DNA of 64,000 bases from Bacteroides cellulosilyticus (GTDB taxonomy: Bacteria > Bacteroidota > Bacteroidia > Bacteroidales > Bacteroidaceae): assembly GCF_020091405.1 (NCBI RefSeq), contig NZ_CP081903.1, positions 2,976,501 to 3,040,500 on the forward strand, in the 5' to 3' direction. Each line of letters opens with the position of its first letter. Position 1 is the stretch's first letter. Made by a program: the position numbers and the translations under genes. The notes below the pieces were generated by a model, which worked only from the letters and a program-made list of their open reading frames with translations, was not told the DNA's origin and ran no database searches. Positions 51,149 to 61,301 of the stretch are shown here, in pieces.

Positions 51149-53413
51149 ATGGGAAAAGACAATAATGGACCCTATATCAGGCAGTTGGCGGAAAACGAAA
51201 ATCTGTACTCATACCTGCAAAGGCAGACGCTTGAAGAAGTGCACCGCCTCTCGGGAAAGGTATGGACGGATTTCAATGCCCATGATCCCGGGGTGACTCT
51301 GGCAGATATCGCCAACTATGCGCTGACAGAAATGGACTACAAGCTCGGTTTCGGTACGGTGGATTACTTGACCGGGGAAGATGGAATCTTCGAACCTGAA
51401 CGTTTCGGACTCTTTCCACCCGAAAAGGTGTATACCACTGCCCCTGTTACACCGGAGGATTATCGAAGACTGTTCTTCGCCCGCATTCCGGAACTGGAAA
51501 ACGTATGGGTGGAATGTAATGCGGCAACCGGCGGCTACACTGTCAAGATTGCTCTTTCCCCCTTTGAAGAAGAGGATAACGGAAAAACGGTGGTAAAGCA
51601 GGTTGCGAAGATTTACAACAGCCACCGTAATCTGTGCGAATACCTCGACAAGGTAATCATCGTACGGTCCGCAGAATTGGAATTTCATGCAGAATTTGAG
51701 ATAGAGCCGGGCAAAGATGCATCTATTGTGCTGGCGAAGCTCTATGAAACCATCTTGCATTATCTTTCCGGCGGAGTGTACGTCTGTGCACCGGAAGGGC
51801 TGGAAACCTCTGGCTTGTCACCCGAAGAGTGGTTGGAAGGGTCGGAAAGCATTGTGCGTGTGGTAATCCCCATGCAAAAGAATACCGAATATGAGCTATA
51901 TAAGAAACTTTGTCAGGTGGAAGGCATCCGGTCGTTCAGCACCTGCTACCTGATGAAGGATGGAAAGCCACAGACCGACTTCTCCGAAGGGTTCAGCTTG
52001 AAAATTCCATGTATGGAGAAAGAACTGAAAGTGCGTATCCGTCAGGGGCGCTCTGTTATGCGAGTCGATATGGAGAAGTTCGCAAGATATCTGAAAACCT
52101 TTTATTATGCTCAGAGGCGTATCAGCACGAATGAAAGCGACATAAAAGGAATTGGCTGGGGAAATATGACAGGAACATACCGCAACATTTTCACCTATTC
52201 CCCCATAGCCGGAGAATTCCCCGCATGTTACCGTCTCTCACCCGGACAGGAAACTCATGCTTCCTTTGAGGCATACTTGAAACTGTATGACCGAACAATA
52301 CAACAAGGATTGCAGGAAGTGAAGGAACTTCCGAACGTGCTTTCCATTGACGAGAAAGACATGGATTGTCATTCTTCCTTTCGGAATATCTATGCACTGA
52401 AAAGTCGTTATCTGGACTTTCTTGACCATCTGTACGGGGTAGAGAGCCAGCCCGAATGGTTGGAAGAGTCAAACTGCTATGGTGAAATGGAGAGTGAGAC
52501 GATTGGGCGGCGAATGTCATTCTTGCGCCATGTTGCCTATCTGATAAAAAATAGAGCAAAGGCGCGGGACATTACGATGTCGGAGGGAGAGCATAACGCC
52601 CCCATAGCGAAGGAGTGGTTTTGTAGGTTGTTGGGCATTAACGGAAACGAGGAACATACCGTGGGCAATGTTCTTCCCGGGCATAATCTACAACTGATAG
52701 AGAAGAAACCCGGCCGCCCCCTGGCGGACCGACTGGATGCTCTACTTATTGATGAACGTATACTGGAACCGGAGAACGTGACGACCGTAACTTATGAGCA
52801 ACTGGCAACGGATGAGGAAGGAAAGCATAAAGAATATAGTCAGTTAAGAGCGGAATTGCCGATATTCAACCGGAATAGAATAAGCGGCGACTTATTCCGC
52901 CACGGCATTTCTCTTGGTAACTACCGGATTGTAGAAGCTAAAAAGGATGAGTATCTGTTGGTGTTCCACAATAAGGAGAAAGGCGGATGGACCAATCTTG
53001 GACGTACCGATGACAAAAAGAGGTTGAATACGCTGGCGAACATCCTGCGGAGATATTTACTGGAATTGAACCGGGAGTGTGAAACGGTTTACGTATTGGA
53101 ACCGGTATTGGTGAGAAAAACGGAACCTTTCCGGCTACTGATTGTGCTCCCGATGTGGACGCTTCGTTTCCACTCGCCGCGCTTCAGGGAGATGTGCAGG
53201 GAATTATTGCGCTCTATTATTCCCGCTCACCTGGCAGGCCGGATATACTGGATGGATGAGATAAGTATGCAAGGTTTTGAACATTGTTACAAGTTATTAA
53301 TGAGGGCTTTGACCAACAGTGACTTGGCGGATTACAGCGCCCAATTGCTGGAAGTCATATACGAGTTGCTGGGCAAAGCGGTAGAAATACAGACATTGGA
53401 TGATACGAATTGA
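51149..53413 (+). CDS. Baseplate wedge protein (Afp12-like)
   Basis: A 754-residue baseplate assembly protein. The ATG at 51149 gives MGKDNNGPYIRQLAENENLYSYL; the frame is open further upstream but overlaps the previous gene. The motif VWTDFNAHDPGVTLADIANYALTEMDYKLGF is the standard 'DPGVTLLEL..YLTE' opening of the TIGR02243/Afp12 and TssF-like families. It forms the second wedge component with the 1071-residue protein. Its last 14 bases overlap the tape-measure gene. Confidence 0.83.
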   Translation: MGKDNNGPYIRQLAENENLYSYLQRQTLEEVHRLSGKVWTDFNAHDPGVTLADIANYALTEMDYKLGFGTVDYLTGEDGIFEPERFGLFPPEKVYTTAPVTPEDYRRLFFARIPELENVWVECNAATGGYTVKIALSPFEEEDNGKTVVKQVAKIYNSHRNLCEYLDKVIIVRSAELEFHAEFEIEPGKDASIVLAKLYETILHYLSGGVYVCAPEGLETSGLSPEEWLEGSESIVRVVIPMQKNTEYELYKKLCQVEGIRSFSTCYLMKDGKPQTDFSEGFSLKIPCMEKELKVRIRQGRSVMRVDMEKFARYLKTFYYAQRRISTNESDIKGIGWGNMTGTYRNIFTYSPIAGEFPACYRLSPGQETHASFEAYLKLYDRTIQQGLQEVKELPNVLSIDEKDMDCHSSFRNIYALKSRYLDFLDHLYGVESQPEWLEESNCYGEMESETIGRRMSFLRHVAYLIKNRAKARDITMSEGEHNAPIAKEWFCRLLGINGNEEHTVGNVLPGHNLQLIEKKPGRPLADRLDALLIDERILEPENVTTVTYEQLATDEEGKHKEYSQLRAELPIFNRNRISGDLFRHGISLGNYRIVEAKKDEYLLVFHNKEKGGWTNLGRTDDKKRLNTLANILRRYLLELNRECETVYVLEPVLVRKTEPFRLLIVLPMWTLRFHSPRFREMCRELLRSIIPAHLAGRIYWMDEISMQGFEHCYKLLMRALTNSDLADYSAQLLEVIYELLGKAVEIQTLDDTN

Positions 53414-56400
53414 CCATATATCGTTTGAGTTCGCTGCTGCGGACGAACGGTTCGTACACGACTTGTATGCGGACTGGGATGGCTTTTGCCGTAACTGTTT
53501 TGAAAAAACGGTGGATGAATGCTTTTCTCCTTTGGATAAGGACAGGGTGTTGCGTGAAATAGAATTGTTGGAACTGGATTTGGGTGGTATCCTCGAGGAG
53601 GACTTCTACCGTGAGTTTCCCCGGCGCCTCAAAGCGGAACTGCTGAAAGTGTTGCCTTCATGGGGCATACCGACAGAGAGCGAACGGAAAAAGACGGATG
53701 CTTCGCGCCTGGAAAATCTACTGTTCTATCTGGAACACGGTTATCAGAAGGTGGAATGGGACGACAGTGCTTTCGGCCTGACGGAAGAATTGGATTGGGC
53801 CGTTTCACAACAGGCACTTCATGCAGAGAGTATCGTATCTCTTTGTATGAAAAAAAATCACGCCTTGCGCCGTCTGTTATGGCAGACAAGTGATGACAAG
53901 GCTCTTATTCGGCTCTATGCCGACTTGCTTTCCACGTCATCGTTCGGCTTGCACGAGAAACGTCGTTTCCTTGCAATACTTCTGGAGATGAAACCCGGTA
54001 TACCCGTGCGTTTCATTCATGAGGATACTGATGATAACAGGCTGCAAGGTATGGCGGAACTACTCGATACGCTGTCCGTCCGTCGGATAATGGAAACTGA
54101 AACAGAAGAACATGCTGAAGTCGATCTGCCCCCATACTGGCATTATTTGTATGAATGGCTTATCAATTATTATCCCTTTAACGGGATTGCTATCTTCGGA
54201 GGCAAAGGAGATTTTATCTGTCATCTGCACCATCGGTTGCTCACATTCATCCGTAAGCGGAACTACTCTTTCTACCTCTCCAAACAAGAACTGACAGTCA
54301 ACTTCCTGCTTGAAGTCTTCGGGACTGATTACTATAGGGATGTATTAAATGCTATCTATGACCTCCAGCCGCACTATGCAGACGGTTCACCTGTGTATGA
54401 CGGATATTTAAACCGGGAGTTGTATCGTATCTTTTTACAACTTTCTCTACTTCGTCTGCCGATGGCGGGAGAAAGTCCGAAAGAGAAACTGGATTCCGGG
54501 TGGAAGCAAACGGCATATTCTACAGATATGGAAATGGTGGCAGAATATCTAAATGATACGCAGAAAAGTATAGCGGACAAACGAAGTTTATTCAGACTAC
54601 TGACAAAGGAAAAGCCGGAAATACTGATGGATTGGTTACAATCGGAGGCTGCCAAAGACAACGCTCTACTTAGTGTTATAGCTAATATGGTTGATACTGA
54701 TCTTCTCAACCGTCTGCTTTCTTCCGTTTCTTTCATGGCGATGGAAGTGGTTGACCAGGTAAGAACCTATCTACTGAACCATATATCGAAAACAGAATGG
54801 CTAAAAGGGATTTCCGAAACTCAGTTTAACTTTATTTTTTGCAAAGCAGTGTTACTTTGGATAGAAAACGAACACTGCGGTCTTTCGGAGTCGGAACGCA
54901 TCGAACAACTTCTGCATCAGTTCTATCAGGAGATTTCAAGTGGTAGTAATGAGTCTTCTATCAAAATATTATCTGAAAAATTGTACTTGTCGGAAGATGT
55001 TTGGAAGCAAGATGCAGGAAATGGTAAAATACGTGTTGACATTCTGAAACTTCGACAGATATTAGCCGACAAGAGTATACCGGAACTTGTAAAACGTAGA
55101 ATGACGGCATTGTTCTTGGAGCAATCCATAGAAAATGAAGAGAATGCCATATGGCTGTTACACGAGCATGAAGTATTGGAGTATACACTTACTTTAATAA
55201 GTGAGCCCGTTTTAGAAGAAATTATCAGGCAGTCGGTTGTGCGGATGAACGGTATATCCCATATTACAGAATTGTTATCCCTGTTTGATTGGCTGGTAAC
55301 TAACGAACAGGCCCTCTCAGCATATTTGAAGGATAGGACATCCGGACTGAAGGTACAGATGGTTTTATGGCTGGCAAAAGTTTCCCAATCGTCAATTAAG
55401 ATGGAGGGCACTGCGAGAGAAATTCTTTATTTACTTCTTATGGCATTGTTTGGCAAGGAAAATATACCGGTTGTCATTAAACAGATATTTCAAGGAAGTA
55501 TTAGGGAGACAGAAACCAGGAATGAGGAATATGATGATATGGAAGCAGTACTGGACTTGCTGATGACTATCGAGGCCGGTAACGGGAATCCTGCAAAAGT
55601 AAGGTTTGAGGAATGGGTACGGAAAACCAAAAAAGATTCCGACATCCTTCCCATACTGTTGGAAAACCGTTGGAGCGCTGGAAATGGCTTTACCGATTGG
55701 CTGGAAGACGCTACCATTTCTACAGATGGTAAGCGTGAGTTGTTACAGAGAATGGTTGTCGAAAAAGTACATGAATGGGTAGGTCTGCTACGTAGGCAAC
55801 CCGAAGAAAGCAAGGCTGTAATGTTTGTTGCAACCTATTTGTCAGCCCCTCTTCTTCTGCAAAGCGTGGCACAAGCGGACTTCCGTCAAGCAGCGGTATT
55901 GTCGGAAACGATTGAATGGCTGCAATGTAAAGCTGATAGGATTCCATTCCTTACCGGAAATGACAGGCTTCTTTCAACGGCTCTTTCTGAAGCATTGCTG
56001 TTCTTTATGCAAGATAGAGATACATTAGGTGGAAGATCCTTAACGGAAAAGGAGGTGGTAAAAAAATTCCTGGCTCATTTGTATTTTGTCTATACCGGAA
56101 AGACTGATTTCCAAAGCGATACGGAATGGACGAATTTACCGGTCAATCTGGCTGTTGACTTGGAAATGGAGGTATGGCAAGATGTACGGGAGGACGAGTT
56201 TGCTGATGTATTGTTACAAAAGAATATAAGCAATACCATATTCAGTCATCATATTGTTTCCGTTCTGGAAAAGTATCCGGAGAAATTTTTGGCATGGCTG
56301 GAGAAGGATGCTGATCTGGTTTTGATAAAACGGATTGTCGATGTATCGGATATAACCATACTGGGACAATTGAGTCTGTTTTTGTCTGCCATTGCAGGAT

Positions 56401-57599
56401 TTGAATATCCTGATGATTTCAGGCGGTTGACAGGCTGGCTCAGCCGATTCGCCAATGATCGGATATTTACTTCGGATATAACCAGAGTATTGCTGTTATG
56501 GGTAAGGGAAACAAATTGGAAAAAACAAACGCCGGAACAAATGGAAGATTATTTCATTTCCCGCCTGTTCGGTAAAAACGTAGCCCGATTACCGATAGAG
56601 TGGATTGCAGACAATACTTTGCCGGAAAGTGTACGAAAAAGAATGCTCTACAACCATATCTTCTTCCGACCGAAAGAACTGTTGGATTACATTCGTCAGT
56701 CTGTGGTACGGAATACATTGCATACAGATAAATGGTTGGAATGGATGAATACCGGAGAATGGCTGCGGCTGGTTGCAAGTCTGTCTCTTTCGCAAGCAGA
56801 ACTGTTGCAGCAAGTTATGGATTACATATTGATAAGTTATCCGGTTCAAAAGGAACATTTAGAGACGGCTCTGGCAACCTATATCATTGAAAATCCTTCG
56901 GAAGAATGGGCGTACAATAGCAGGGAAGAGAAAATCCGCTCATTTGTGAAATCACTTCCTATCCTGCAAGAAAAAACAGAAAATGAATTTAAAAACATAG
57001 TGAATATGATAAGTGAAAAATTAATGCCGGAAGAGGAAAAGAATTGGTTAACCGGCGAACCGATGTCTGACCCTAAAATATTCTTTATTGATAATGCAGG
57101 TCTCTGTCTGCTGTCTGCGTGGTTTCTCCGATTGCTGAGTATGCTCGATTATCTGAACGAGGCAAGGAAAGATATCAAAGATACGAAATCAAGAATTCGT
57201 GCCATATTCTTGCTACAATACCTCACTTACCAAGAAGAAAAGGAATACCGGGAAACAGAATTGGTGTTCAATCGTCTGCTTGTTGGGTTGCCGATGCATA
57301 TCCCGTTGCCAAAACGGCTGGAACTGACTGCCGAGGAAAAACAAATCGCTGACAGCTTACTATCGGCAGTAAAAGCGCACTGGTCCAAGATGAACGGAAC
57401 ATCGATGAAAGGATTTCTGCAAAGCTTTGTTACCCGTACAGGTCGCTTGGAGGAACAGGACGAAAAATGGGTACTTACCGTGGACGACAAGGCGTTTGAC
57501 ATCCTACTCGATTCCATCCCCTGGGGATTCCGGCAGATACGTTTACCGTGGCTGAAGAAATATATACAAGTAAAATGGCACGAGAAGCAGGAGTTCTGA
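53400..57599 (+). CDS. Contractile injection system tape-measure protein (Afp14-like)
   Basis: A 1399-residue, highly helical protein rich in Leu, Glu and Lys without membrane segments. The N-terminus (IRIDHISFEFAAADERFVHDLYADW, LREIELLELDLGGILEEDFYREFPRRLKAEL) matches the CIS tape-measure family of Bacteroidota eCIS loci. The C-terminus contains the conserved YLNEARKDIKDTKSRIRAIFLLQYLTYQEEKEYRETELVFNRLLVG in pieces and the PWGFRQIRLPWLKKYIQVKW ending. It sets sheath/tube length and probably fills the tube during assembly. It overlaps the Afp12-like gene by 14 bases. Confidence 0.8.
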   Translation: MIRIDHISFEFAAADERFVHDLYADWDGFCRNCFEKTVDECFSPLDKDRVLREIELLELDLGGILEEDFYREFPRRLKAELLKVLPSWGIPTESERKKTDASRLENLLFYLEHGYQKVEWDDSAFGLTEELDWAVSQQALHAESIVSLCMKKNHALRRLLWQTSDDKALIRLYADLLSTSSFGLHEKRRFLAILLEMKPGIPVRFIHEDTDDNRLQGMAELLDTLSVRRIMETETEEHAEVDLPPYWHYLYEWLINYYPFNGIAIFGGKGDFICHLHHRLLTFIRKRNYSFYLSKQELTVNFLLEVFGTDYYRDVLNAIYDLQPHYADGSPVYDGYLNRELYRIFLQLSLLRLPMAGESPKEKLDSGWKQTAYSTDMEMVAEYLNDTQKSIADKRSLFRLLTKEKPEILMDWLQSEAAKDNALLSVIANMVDTDLLNRLLSSVSFMAMEVVDQVRTYLLNHISKTEWLKGISETQFNFIFCKAVLLWIENEHCGLSESERIEQLLHQFYQEISSGSNESSIKILSEKLYLSEDVWKQDAGNGKIRVDILKLRQILADKSIPELVKRRMTALFLEQSIENEENAIWLLHEHEVLEYTLTLISEPVLEEIIRQSVVRMNGISHITELLSLFDWLVTNEQALSAYLKDRTSGLKVQMVLWLAKVSQSSIKMEGTAREILYLLLMALFGKENIPVVIKQIFQGSIRETETRNEEYDDMEAVLDLLMTIEAGNGNPAKVRFEEWVRKTKKDSDILPILLENRWSAGNGFTDWLEDATISTDGKRELLQRMVVEKVHEWVGLLRRQPEESKAVMFVATYLSAPLLLQSVAQADFRQAAVLSETIEWLQCKADRIPFLTGNDRLLSTALSEALLFFMQDRDTLGGRSLTEKEVVKKFLAHLYFVYTGKTDFQSDTEWTNLPVNLAVDLEMEVWQDVREDEFADVLLQKNISNTIFSHHIVSVLEKYPEKFLAWLEKDADLVLIKRIVDVSDITILGQLSLFLSAIAGFEYPDDFRRLTGWLSRFANDRIFTSDITRVLLLWVRETNWKKQTPEQMEDYFISRLFGKNVARLPIEWIADNTLPESVRKRMLYNHIFFRPKELLDYIRQSVVRNTLHTDKWLEWMNTGEWLRLVASLSLSQAELLQQVMDYILISYPVQKEHLETALATYIIENPSEEWAYNSREEKIRSFVKSLPILQEKTENEFKNIVNMISEKLMPEEEKNWLTGEPMSDPKIFFIDNAGLCLLSAWFLRLLSMLDYLNEARKDIKDTKSRIRAIFLLQYLTYQEEKEYRETELVFNRLLVGLPMHIPLPKRLELTAEEKQIADSLLSAVKAHWSKMNGTSMKGFLQSFVTRTGRLEEQDEKWVLTVDDKAFDILLDSIPWGFRQIRLPWLKKYIQVKWHEKQEF

Positions 57600-57625
57600 T
57601 ATTGAATATTAAATAAAGAAATCGT

Positions 57626-58219
57626 ATGGAAGCAGAGAAAGTACATCAGGAAAAAGTAGCACGTACCATACAGCAAAAGCAGGATGGCGGCGGTGCATTA
57701 CAATTTGTTGATAACCGTATGGTGAACACGCTTTTGCAACGTGTTGGCTTAGAGGATGAAGAAGGATTTCAGATGAAAACTGCCCAGTTACAGTCTGATG
57801 AGGAAGAAGATACCTTGCAGGGTAAATTTGAACCTACTGTTCAGCGTGCGGAAGACGATGAAGAGGGCTTGCAAATGAAAGCGGATACTGTATTCCAACA
57901 GAAACCGAATAATACCGGTCTGCCTGATAATCTGAAAGCTGGGGTCGAAAGTCTTTCGGGGTTTTCAATGGATGATGTAAAGGTACATTATAATTCTTCA
58001 CAGCCTGCCACTGTCCAGGCACTAGCTTATACGCAAGGAACGGACATCCATGTGGCACCCGGCCAAGAGAGGCATCTGCCCCATGAGGCATGGCATGTAG
58101 CCCAACAGCTGGCAGGACGTGTTGAACCTACTACGGAAGTGGGTGGTATGCCGGTCAACGACAATATAGGTTTGGAACATGAGGCAGACGTAATGGGTGC
58201 CAGAGCGAATAGCTTGTAA
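57626..58219 (+). CDS. DUF4157 (eCIS core) metallopeptidase-like protein
   Basis: A 197-residue DUF4157 protein. A charged, repeat-like N-terminus (DEEGFQMKTAQLQ, DDEEGLQMKADTVFQQ) covers about 1-95. The domain proper reads GLPDNLKAGVESLSGFSMDDVKVHYNSSQPATVQALAYTQGTDIHVAPG, then HEAWHVAQQ, with a true HExxH zinc motif at 153-157, and LEHEADVMGARA as the possible third ligand (Glu186 region). DUF4157 is a hallmark of eCIS loci and is found on particles or fused to cargo. Proteolytic activity is plausible but unproven. Confidence 0.88.
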   Translation: MEAEKVHQEKVARTIQQKQDGGGALQFVDNRMVNTLLQRVGLEDEEGFQMKTAQLQSDEEEDTLQGKFEPTVQRAEDDEEGLQMKADTVFQQKPNNTGLPDNLKAGVESLSGFSMDDVKVHYNSSQPATVQALAYTQGTDIHVAPGQERHLPHEAWHVAQQLAGRVEPTTEVGGMPVNDNIGLEHEADVMGARANSL

Positions 58220-58230
58220 AAGAATAGTCT

Positions 58231-59523
58231 ATGAATGAATTTATCGGATGGTTCAATCAAGTTCTGACTATTTCTATCCAGCTTTATTTCCAACAGGAGT
58301 GTGAATACTCCTCGCTGGAAGAAGTAAAACCACCTGTAAACGGATGGTTGGAAAAGGTGACTGGCATTCCTGACTTGACATTTGACGAACGGATGGTGGT
58401 CATGTTGGCGTTGATGCCGCATGTCTGTCCGCAGATACTGGACATCTTTTTTGTACAAAACAAGAACTTCGACCGACAATATACGGAATTCGGCGGTTGG
58501 AAAGGCTTGTCACATGGAGGTTTTCTGCCAACTGGTGAGACTGCCTCTTTTATCCTTGCCGGAGAAGATACGGAAAAACGGAAAGGGGTGATCCGGTTCT
58601 TCCAAAAGGATCACTGGTTCTACACAAAGAATATCCTCCGTCTGGAAGGTGCCGGAGAAAGTGAACCCTTTCTCAGTGGGCAATTGCGTGTATCGGAAGA
58701 ATTCCTAAGCCGTGTCTTGCTGGACAAGGAATATAAACCTGATTATAACATCGGCTTTCCCGCCAAACGCATTACCACTCAGCTGGAATGGGAAGATATG
58801 GTACTGGATTATCAGGTAGCTACCGAATTGGAAGAAATCAATGTATGGATTTCCTCCGGTAAGACTGTCATGGAGGATTGGGGACTGTCCCGTATTCTGA
58901 AAGCTGGATACCGTTCGCTGTTTTATGGGCCTCCGGGTACGGGAAAAACATTGGCTGCGACTCTTTTGGGCAAGAAGAACGAGATGGACGTGTACCGGAT
59001 AGACTTGTCCATGATTGTATCCAAGTATATCGGCGAAACGGAAAAGAACTTGGCAAAGGTATTCGACCTTGCCGAGAACCGGAACTGGATTCTGTTTTTT
59101 GATGAAGCGGATGCTTTGTTTGGCAAGCGTACATCCACCAATACATCCAATGACCGGCATGCTAACCAGGAAGTGGCTTACCTGCTGCAACGGATTGAGG
59201 ATTTTCCCGGCATGGTCATTCTGGCTACAAATCTACGCTCGAATATAGATGAGGCATTCTCCCGCCGTTTCCAGTCGGTGATTTATTTTCCGATGCCGAC
59301 GGAGGAACAACGGGCTGAGTTATGGCGGAATATGCTTCCAAGGAAATGGTTGGGAAAGGATGCAGAAGAGTTGATAACTATGGCAGCGGAAATGGAGCTT
59401 TCCGGTGGGTCTATTACGAATGTGGTGAGGCGGTGTGCATTACGTATGATCCAATCAAAGAAGAAACTGCTGGATAAAGTAATGTTGAAAGAGGCATTGC
59501 AGAAAGAAAAAATAAAATGTTGA
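58231..59523 (+). CDS. AAA+ ATPase of the eCIS (Afp15-like)
   Basis: A 430-residue AAA+ protein. An N-terminal helical domain (about 1-200) is specific to the Afp15/PVC15 type. Walker A GPPGTGKT is at 233-240, Walker B ILFFDEADALFG is at 287-298, and the arginine-finger/sensor region FSRRFQSVIYFPMP follows. These ATPases are needed for particle assembly or cargo loading in Afp-type systems; they are not sheath-recycling ClpV enzymes, which are much larger. It closes the eCIS operon 11 bases after DUF4157. Confidence 0.92.
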   Translation: MNEFIGWFNQVLTISIQLYFQQECEYSSLEEVKPPVNGWLEKVTGIPDLTFDERMVVMLALMPHVCPQILDIFFVQNKNFDRQYTEFGGWKGLSHGGFLPTGETASFILAGEDTEKRKGVIRFFQKDHWFYTKNILRLEGAGESEPFLSGQLRVSEEFLSRVLLDKEYKPDYNIGFPAKRITTQLEWEDMVLDYQVATELEEINVWISSGKTVMEDWGLSRILKAGYRSLFYGPPGTGKTLAATLLGKKNEMDVYRIDLSMIVSKYIGETEKNLAKVFDLAENRNWILFFDEADALFGKRTSTNTSNDRHANQEVAYLLQRIEDFPGMVILATNLRSNIDEAFSRRFQSVIYFPMPTEEQRAELWRNMLPRKWLGKDAEELITMAAEMELSGGSITNVVRRCALRMIQSKKKLLDKVMLKEALQKEKIKC

Positions 59524-59567
59524 ATGTAAGTATACTTTTTTGATAGATTTAATTCATACAGTATTTA

Positions 59568-59599
59568 TTGCATGGTTTAAGAATAAAAATGTATATTTG
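59568..59599 (+). promoter_or_regulatory. Promoter of pepD
   Basis: TTG (59568-59570), 21 bases, then TATATTTG (59592-59599), an exact -7 element. It lies 22 bases ahead of pepD and directly after the eCIS operon, so pepD has its own promoter. Confidence 0.6.
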
Positions 59600-59621
59600 C
59601 GAAAACTAACTTTTAAACGTT

Positions 59622-61079
59622 ATGAGTACAATTTTGCAATTAGCTCCACAGAATGTGTGGAAGCATTTTTATTCGCTGACTCAAATTCCCCGTCCGTCCG
59701 GACATATGGAGAAAATAACAGAGTTCCTTGTAAACTTTGGAAAAGGCTTGGGCTTGGAATCATTTGTCGATGAAATAGGCAATGTTATCATTCGTAAGGC
59801 AGCTACTCCGGGTATGGAAAACCGCAAAGGCGTCATTCTTCAGGCACACATGGATATGGTGCCTCAGAAGAACAATGATACTGTTCACGATTTTACAAAA
59901 GATCCTATTGAAACCTATATCGATGGCGATTGGGTAAAAGCTAAAGGTACAACTCTGGGAGCTGATAATGGTCTGGGTGTTGCTGCTATCATGGCAGTGC
60001 TGGAAGATAATGGCTTGAAGCACGGTCCGCTGGAGGCTTTGATTACGAAGGATGAAGAAACAGGTATGTATGGTGCTTTCGGTTTGAAACCGGGGACACT
60101 GAAGGGGGAAATTTTGCTGAATCTTGACTCGGAAGATGAAGGCGAACTTTATATCGGTTGTGCCGGAGGTATTGACCTGACGGCTACACTGGAATATAAG
60201 GAAGAAGCGCCCGCTGCTGATTCTGTGGCCCGTAAGATTACCTTGAAAGGTTTGCGTGGCGGACATTCCGGTCTGGAAATAAATCAGGGACGTGGTAATG
60301 CCAATAAACTTTTGGCTCGCGTGGCACATGATGTGCTGATTGAATTTGATTCTCAGCTGGCAAGTTTCGAAGGTGGAAATATGCGTAATGCCATTCCTCG
60401 CGAAGCGTGTGCTGTATTGGTGTTCAATCCGGAAGATACGGAAGGGCTGGAAGAGTATATTAAAGAATATGAGGCGCAAATCAATGCGGAATATGCTCCA
60501 ATTGAAAGTGGCATTACTTTGACGATAGAGCCGGTTGAACTTCCTGCAGCTATTGTACCAGCTGAAATTCAGGACAATATGATTAATGTGCTGATGGCTT
60601 GTCAGGATGGCGTGATGCGTATGATTCCTACAGTGCCTGATACCGTGGAAACTTCATCTAATCTGGCAATAGTTATCATTGGTGGTGGTAAAGCGGAAGT
60701 ACGTATTCTGGCACGCAGTTCTTGCGATACGATGAAAGAATTCCTGGCAGACAGTTTGACGGCTTGTTTTGCCATGGCAGGTATGAAGGTAGAACTAAGT
60801 GGAGGATATTCCGGCTGGCAGCCTAATGTGGATTCTCCGATTTTACATGCTATGAAGCTGTCTTACAAGCAACAGTTTGGAGTAGAACCTGCTGTGAAAG
60901 TAATCCATGCAGGTTTGGAATGTGGTATTATTGGTGCTAATTGTCCGGGCTTGGATATGATTTCCTTCGGACCTACACTGCGTTCTCCGCATTCACCGGA
61001 TGAACGTGCATTAATTCCTACAGTTTCTAAATTCTACGATTTTCTGGTAGCAACACTGGAACAGACACCTGAGAAATAG
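59622..61079 (+). CDS. pepD: Cytosol non-specific dipeptidase (beta-alanyl-histidine dipeptidase family)
   Basis: A 485-residue M20-family metallopeptidase. Metal-site motifs are LQAHMDMVPQKN, TLGADNGLGVAAIMAV, ITKDEETGMYGAFGL and the late IHAGLECGIIGANCPGLDMISFGPTLRSPHSPDE. The LRGGHSGLEINQGRGNANKLLAR segment lies in the dimerisation lid domain. It hydrolyses a broad range of dipeptides in the cytosol. It is a housekeeping gene marking the end of the accessory block. It has its own promoter and a strong terminator. Confidence 0.95.
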   Translation: MSTILQLAPQNVWKHFYSLTQIPRPSGHMEKITEFLVNFGKGLGLESFVDEIGNVIIRKAATPGMENRKGVILQAHMDMVPQKNNDTVHDFTKDPIETYIDGDWVKAKGTTLGADNGLGVAAIMAVLEDNGLKHGPLEALITKDEETGMYGAFGLKPGTLKGEILLNLDSEDEGELYIGCAGGIDLTATLEYKEEAPAADSVARKITLKGLRGGHSGLEINQGRGNANKLLARVAHDVLIEFDSQLASFEGGNMRNAIPREACAVLVFNPEDTEGLEEYIKEYEAQINAEYAPIESGITLTIEPVELPAAIVPAEIQDNMINVLMACQDGVMRMIPTVPDTVETSSNLAIVIIGGGKAEVRILARSSCDTMKEFLADSLTACFAMAGMKVELSGGYSGWQPNVDSPILHAMKLSYKQQFGVEPAVKVIHAGLECGIIGANCPGLDMISFGPTLRSPHSPDERALIPTVSKFYDFLVATLEQTPEK

Positions 61080-61098
61080 AGAAATATCTATAGATTTT

Positions 61099-61145
61099 AA
61101 AAGCGGGGAGAATGTTTTTTAGAACATTCTCCCCGCTTTTTTTAT
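61099..61145. terminator. Strong bidirectional terminator after pepD
   Basis: Two 18-base arms (61099-61116 and 61123-61140) pair perfectly around a 6-base loop; the core is AGCGGGGAGAATGTT. T-runs follow on the plus strand, and A/T flanks allow action on the minus strand. It would stop pepD transcripts and also transcripts leaving the invertible segment leftwards. Confidence 0.92.
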
Positions 61146-61169
61146 TTGATATTTTTATTTAAAAAAATG

Positions 61170-61190
61170 CCGTTACTTTATAGGTAACGG
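61170..61190. repeat. Left inverted repeat (recombinase site) of the invertible segment
   Basis: A 21-base site of the form CCGTTAC-TTTATAG-GTAACGG, itself a palindrome with a 7-base asymmetric core. Its exact reverse complement lies at 62590-62610. The flanks are not shared, so the repeat is exactly 21 bases. Confidence 0.93.
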
Positions 61191-61204
61191 CACAAAATAT
61201 GGTG

Positions 61205-61236
61205 CAAACATAAGTGTTTTTCCATAAATGTGCAAA
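61205..61236 (-). promoter_or_regulatory. Outward-facing promoter inside the invertible segment
   Basis: On the minus strand TTTG (61236-61233), 20 bases, then TATGTTTG (61212-61205) match the Bacteroides -33/-7 consensus exactly. The start point would be near 61198, only about 8 bases from the left inverted repeat. No equally good promoter on the plus strand faces the lipoprotein gene. Confidence 0.75.
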
Positions 61237-61301
61237 TAAAGCTGTTCTTTTTTCTATAATTCTTTAAAAAAAGAGTAATTGTATTCAAAAAACATTCAAT
61301 T

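Noticed and set aside
34329..59523. Prophage or myophage tail interpretation
   Set aside because: No capsid, portal, terminase, integrase or replication genes; DUF4255, DUF4157 and Afp15-like ATPase are eCIS marks.
34329..59523. Type VI secretion system interpretation
   Set aside because: No TssJ/L/M membrane complex, no ClpV, and the sheath is of the single-chain phage/Afp type with two paralogues, not TssB/TssC.
59760..60479. 239-residue minus-strand open frame
   Set aside because: Antisense to pepD, which is a conserved enzyme in the other frame.
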